A stretch of 44,862 nucleotides of DNA, taken from an uncultured Bacillota bacterium. Its GTDB lineage: Bacteria > Bacillota_I > Bacilli_A > RF39 > UBA660. The stretch is taken from contig CAMVLZ010000010.1 of NCBI GenBank assembly GCA_947168485.1, positions 1 through 44,862 of the forward strand, written 5' to 3'. The notes under the pieces are model-generated. The model had not been told where the DNA came from. It made no database searches and saw only the letters and a program-made list of their open reading frames with translations. Of this stretch, positions 41,749 to 44,862 are shown piece after piece (positions within the stretch are counted from its first letter, which is position 1; each line of letters starts with the position of its first letter). The position numbers and the translations under genes are program-made.

Positions 41749-43092
41749 ATGGATAGAGAAGAAATAATTAGTGAATTAAATAGAATGGATTTTTTATCTA
41801 ATTATAAAGCATTTACAGAAGAAGATTTAGAAAGAAAATCACAATTATTATCCAAACTAGCTAAAGATATGATTTACTCTTTCATTAATGAATATATTTC
41901 CCCAGAAGAAGCTAAAAAAGCACAGGAATTATTAGATCAAATACCCATAGAATTATTAACAGAGATGCCAAAAGAAACAAATGAATTTGGAAAAAAAGAT
42001 AATATATGTGCATATGCAACAAGAGATGGAATAGTATATCTTACTAAAGGTTCTGTATCAAGTTGTAATTCTAAAGATCCATATTCTATGAATGCTTTTT
42101 TATCAACTTTAATACATGAATATTGTCATGCACTTAGAAGAAAACAAAATAAAGAAATCAAAGGATATTTTGAAGAAGGATTTGCAGATTTTTTCGCTGA
42201 AATATGTACTAATTATATGAAATTAAAAACCAATCAAGGTAATACACTATTTGAAATGAATTCAGTAAGATATTATACAAGAGCAAGTAGACAATTAAAA
42301 AGCATAATGTTTTGTCTAAAAGAACAAGGAAAAGATATGGAAGCTATCGATGAATTCTTACTAGGAGATGATAATAATTTTTTAGAGATATGTACTGATG
42401 TCTTTGGAAGAGAATTTGTAGACTATTTTAATCAAGTAAAATCAATGGATTTAAATGTAAATTATTCACAAGAAGCATTAGTAAATATGTTTTCAAAATT
42501 AGTAGAAGAAAAAAAAGTAGATTTAAATAATCTACCTAAAGATCTAACTCAATTATCAAGAAATTCATTATTTTTTGTATCAAACTATCTATTTATTAAA
42601 AGTAAAGAGAAAAATGAACAACTTTCTAAAGATGATAATGAAGAGATAGATGAGATAGAAGAATATGAATCTGAATATGATAATGATAGAGATAATAGAA
42701 TCAGAAGACACATAGAAAATAAATATAGTTTAGAAGGTAAAAATGAAGAAGAAATATATGAGACAATACTATATTTAGCATCAGATTATATACAAAAAAA
42801 AGGATTAACTGATGAAGAAAACATTATCTTCATTAAAGAATTAAAAGATCAGATACCATTTGTAGAAGATTTTGCAGAACTCTATAGAGAATTAAGAGTA
42901 GAAAGAAAAGATAAAGAAATATTAGATAACCTAGAATTAGAAGATATTAGTTATGAAAAAATATATTCTAAGATGCAATCAATGAAACCAAAAGAAGAAT
43001 TATCTCCAGAAGAACAAAAACAAAAAGATTTAGCATCAATGTTACACAGTAACAATGAATCAATTAAAACAAATAATAAAAATATTAAATAG
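41749..43092 (+). CDS. Unrecognised zinc metallopeptidase-like protein (HEYCH)
   Basis: A soluble 447-aa protein with LIHEYCHALR (H123, E124, H127) and a nearby acidic helix GYFEEGFADFFAEIC (about 139-152) that should give the third zinc ligand. This spacing fits a gluzincin. The C-terminal part (about 230-447) is helical and highly charged, including EEIDEIEEYESEYDNDRDNR, and ends in a Lys/Asn-rich tail. No signal peptide. Not related by eye to the zincin at 37678 beyond the HEYxH motif. The HAD gene follows by 8 bases. Confidence 0.7.
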   Translation: MDREEIISELNRMDFLSNYKAFTEEDLERKSQLLSKLAKDMIYSFINEYISPEEAKKAQELLDQIPIELLTEMPKETNEFGKKDNICAYATRDGIVYLTKGSVSSCNSKDPYSMNAFLSTLIHEYCHALRRKQNKEIKGYFEEGFADFFAEICTNYMKLKTNQGNTLFEMNSVRYYTRASRQLKSIMFCLKEQGKDMEAIDEFLLGDDNNFLEICTDVFGREFVDYFNQVKSMDLNVNYSQEALVNMFSKLVEEKKVDLNNLPKDLTQLSRNSLFFVSNYLFIKSKEKNEQLSKDDNEEIDEIEEYESEYDNDRDNRIRRHIENKYSLEGKNEEEIYETILYLASDYIQKKGLTDEENIIFIKELKDQIPFVEDFAELYRELRVERKDKEILDNLELEDISYEKIYSKMQSMKPKEELSPEEQKQKDLASMLHSNNESIKTNNKNIK

Positions 43093-43100
43093 GTGAAAAT

Positions 43101-43757
43101 ATGAAAAGAAAAATAATATTAGACATGGATGGAACAATGTTTGATACAGAACCTCTATGGGAAAAAGCATTTATAAAAACAGGTAAAGAATTAGGTTATA
43201 ATTTTACAATTGAACTTCATAATAAAACAATAGGTTCTAATGAAGATTATTTAAAAGAAATATTAACAAAAGAAATGGGAAAAGATTTCCCATTTGATAC
43301 ATTTATGAAGAATTATCTAGTTAATATGGATACTATTGTATATGAAGATGGAATAGGTATAAAAGAAGGATTATTAGAATTATTAGACTATTTAATTAAT
43401 AATAATTATGATATTGCTATCGCATCATCAAGTAGTATTAAAAATATAAAAAGAAATCTAAAAGTATCTAATATAGATGAAAATATATTTAAAGTAATTG
43501 TAAGTGGAGAAGATTTCTCTAAAGGGAAACCTAATCCAGAAATATTTATAAAAACATGTGAATTATTAAATTCTAATCCTAATGAAACAATAGTTGTTGA
43601 AGACTCTAATAATGGTATAAAATCAGCATATAATGCAGGATGTATACCAATACTTATACCTGATTTAGATCAAATAACTAATGAGACAAAAGAAATGTCA
43701 AAATATCAATTTAAATCATTAAAAGAAGTAATAAATTTATTAGAAACAAAAAAGTAG
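43101..43757 (+). CDS. HAD-superfamily hydrolase (beta-phosphoglucomutase-like)
   Basis: A 218-aa phosphatase or phosphoglucomutase-like enzyme. The nucleophile motif is LDMDGTMFDTEP (D8, D10), motif II is IASSSS, motif III GKPNPEIF, and motif IV VVEDSNNGIKSAYNAG. A helical cap (about 17-85) puts it in subfamily IA. The FDTEPLW start is shared by beta-phosphoglucomutase and sugar-phosphate phosphatases, so the substrate is open. It starts 8 bases after the zincin gene behind AGGTGA. Confidence 0.9.
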   Translation: MKRKIILDMDGTMFDTEPLWEKAFIKTGKELGYNFTIELHNKTIGSNEDYLKEILTKEMGKDFPFDTFMKNYLVNMDTIVYEDGIGIKEGLLELLDYLINNNYDIAIASSSSIKNIKRNLKVSNIDENIFKVIVSGEDFSKGKPNPEIFIKTCELLNSNPNETIVVEDSNNGIKSAYNAGCIPILIPDLDQITNETKEMSKYQFKSLKEVINLLETKK

Positions 43758-43776
43758 ATTTAAAAATCTACTTTTT
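43749..43776. terminator. Bidirectional terminator
   Basis: AAAAAGTAGATT (43749-43760), loop TAAA, AATCTACTTTTT (43765-43776). It covers the plus-strand stop codon (43755-43757) and reaches the minus-strand stop. Confidence 0.85.
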
Positions 43777-44299
43777 ATTCATTTATATCAATTAATACCC
43801 AATCATAATCCTCAGTATTAAAGATACTTCCACAATAACTACATTTACCAGTTTTAGAAATATCCATTAAAGCTCCACATGTAGGACAATGTCTAGATGC
43901 TTCTAACTTTTCAGCATCTTTTCTTTTCTTAAATTTTAATATTAAAGAATGTTCTTCTCTATTATCTTTATTACCAGAAATATAATTATAATCTTCATCT
44001 ACTATATAATCTAAATATCTAGTAACTAATTTAACAGTAACAATTAAATCATCTTTATCTTCTATATCTATTATTTTAGAAGATTTAACATTTAATTCAC
44101 CATACATTTGAATTCTTTTACTATTTTTTAATTCTTCTACAACTTTTTCATATTTAGCATATACTTCATCACTTATACGATGATCAACTCTATCTAAATT
44201 TCTATTCATTATAGAAGTATATAACATAATAAATATATTATCTATTTTAGTTAAAAACATAGCATTATCTAATGTATTATCATATTTACTTATATCCAT
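43775..44299 (-). CDS. Tim44-like domain protein with zinc ribbon
   Basis: A 174-aa soluble protein. Residues ~1-130 look like a Tim44/TIM14-associated domain: helical start, then NVKSSKIIDIEDKDDLIVTVKL and EEHSLILKFKKRK strands. At the end is a zinc ribbon, CPTC and CSYC. The same layout occurs in its upstream neighbour, so the pair arose by duplication or is a conserved set. Function in bacteria is unknown; Tim44 domains bind membranes or proteins. It starts behind AGGAGG, 2 bases after the neighbour's stop, so translation is coupled. Confidence 0.75.
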   Translation of the reverse strand: MDISKYDNTLDNAMFLTKIDNIFIMLYTSIMNRNLDRVDHRISDEVYAKYEKVVEELKNSKRIQMYGELNVKSSKIIDIEDKDDLIVTVKLVTRYLDYIVDEDYNYISGNKDNREEHSLILKFKKRKDAEKLEASRHCPTCGALMDISKTGKCSYCGSIFNTEDYDWVLIDINE

Positions 44300-44301
44300 A
44301 A

Positions 44302-44862
44302 TTATTCCTCCTCTTGTTTAAGCATTTCCTTTTTACTTAGAACAAAATGATCAGTCTCATGTATTACAATACCACCACAATATTCACATTTAGTACTCAT
44401 CGCATCATTTAATTTCTTTCCACAATTAGGACACTTAGTAGTAACCTTAGTAATATTTCTAACAAAAGTCATCTTATAATCATATATTACAGCATTATCT
44501 TTAAAACCTTTAACATAAACTTCTTTTCCATCAATAATCTCAACAACATAATCATTACAAGTAACTTCCATAATTACAGTAACTTGTTCTATATTATTCT
44601 CTCTAGTAACATCAATAACAGTCATTCTTAATAATCGAATATTATCCATTACATTTCTTTGTTTCAATCTTAACATTGTATCAATCTGCATCTGATAAGT
44701 ATTAAATAACTCATCAGATAATACATCTCTAACAGATTCTATATCATTTTGAGCCCAAGTTAATTGAACATCTTTATATATTTTAAATAATTGTTTTTGT
44801 AACTTAGTAGTATTATACTTACTAAATTCATCAATACTAAATAACTCACTAACTTTTTTCTT
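44302..44862 (-). CDS. Tim44-like zinc-ribbon protein, N-terminus beyond the window
   Basis: The frame stays open to the right edge, so this is a partial gene with its start outside; 186 residues are visible. The start suggested by ATG at 44691 is internal: upstream the frame reads VSELFSIDEFSKYN and later IYKDVQLTWAQNDIESV, the typical early helix and AW-like motif of Tim44 domains. Then MTVIDVTRENN and VTVIMEVTCNDYVVEI are its strands. The C-terminal zinc ribbon is CPNC and CEYC, followed by a charged tail. It resembles the gene at 43775. Confidence 0.75.
   Translation of the reverse strand, partial: KKKVSELFSIDEFSKYNTTKLQKQLFKIYKDVQLTWAQNDIESVRDVLSDELFNTYQMQIDTMLRLKQRNVMDNIRLLRMTVIDVTRENNIEQVTVIMEVTCNDYVVEIIDGKEVYVKGFKDNAVIYDYKMTFVRNITKVTTKCPNCGKKLNDAMSTKCEYCGGIVIHETDHFVLSKKEMLKQEEE

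Noticed and set aside
1-44862. CRISPR arrays, insertion sequences, prophage genes, tRNA or rRNA genes
   Set aside because: I found no regularly spaced repeats, transposase or integrase motifs, phage structural genes, or tRNA-like cloverleafs on either strand.

Overview
This window is a strongly AT-rich bacterial chromosome segment, roughly a quarter G+C by eye, with densely packed genes, strong AAGGAG/AGGAGG-type ribosome binding sites and intrinsic terminators placed right at the stop codons. It uses the standard bacterial code: prfB carries the classic in-frame TGA frameshift site, which would make no sense if TGA encoded Trp. FtsEX with a PcsB/EnvC-type hydrolase shows that the cell has peptidoglycan. 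The NfnSL transhydrogenase and the lack of visible respiratory genes point to an anaerobe. The best guess is an uncultured low-GC gut Firmicute (Bacilli RF39-like or a similar small-genome lineage); this is inference.

Layout. 0.1-2.9 kb: a divergent type II restriction-modification pair of Sau3AI/MutH type (predicted GATC specificity), followed by an intergenic scar (2.9-3.3 kb) holding an orphan SEC-C zinc-motif tail and its terminator. 3.3-7.1 kb: two GNAT acetyltransferases, an unrecognised protein and a large secreted/membrane protein. 7.1-9.0 kb: an ABC-F ribosome-protection gene behind a consensus promoter, a 14-codon leader ORF and a four-part set of mutually exclusive hairpins ending in an intrinsic terminator. 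9.0-13.8 kb: nucleoside phosphorylase, HIT hydrolase, a membrane-anchored unknown, a methyltransferase, a zinc-ribbon membrane protein, an Lgt-like protein and an unknown. 13.8-25.6 kb: a DUF3419-like transferase divergent from a hemolysin III/PAQR protein, a zinc ribbon, a DUF6273-like protein, several large unknowns, a TetR regulator divergent from an acyl-CoA synthetase, and a LigB dioxygenase. 25.6-35.9 kb: a YgjV-GNAT fusion, nfnS-nfnL, prfB, an M48 protease, a membrane protein and ftsE-ftsX-pcsB/envC. 35.9-44.9 kb: a protein with two HEPN-type RxxxxH motifs, two unknown zincins, an LMW phosphatase, FIST plus aldehyde dehydrogenase, a HAD hydrolase and two Tim44-like zinc-ribbon genes running off the right edge.

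How it fits together. Much of the window is housekeeping: division and cell-wall hydrolysis, translation termination, redox balance and nucleotide turnover. Defence or stress functions are scattered through it: the R-M pair, the attenuated ABC-F gene and the HEPN protein. A 12-base word found near tetR, near the acyl-CoA synthetase, and again between the DUF3419 gene and the PAQR gene suggests a small lipid-related TetR regulon. The strongest candidates for something new are the ABC-F leader switch, the GATC-clustered control region of the R-M system and the two-HEPN protein.
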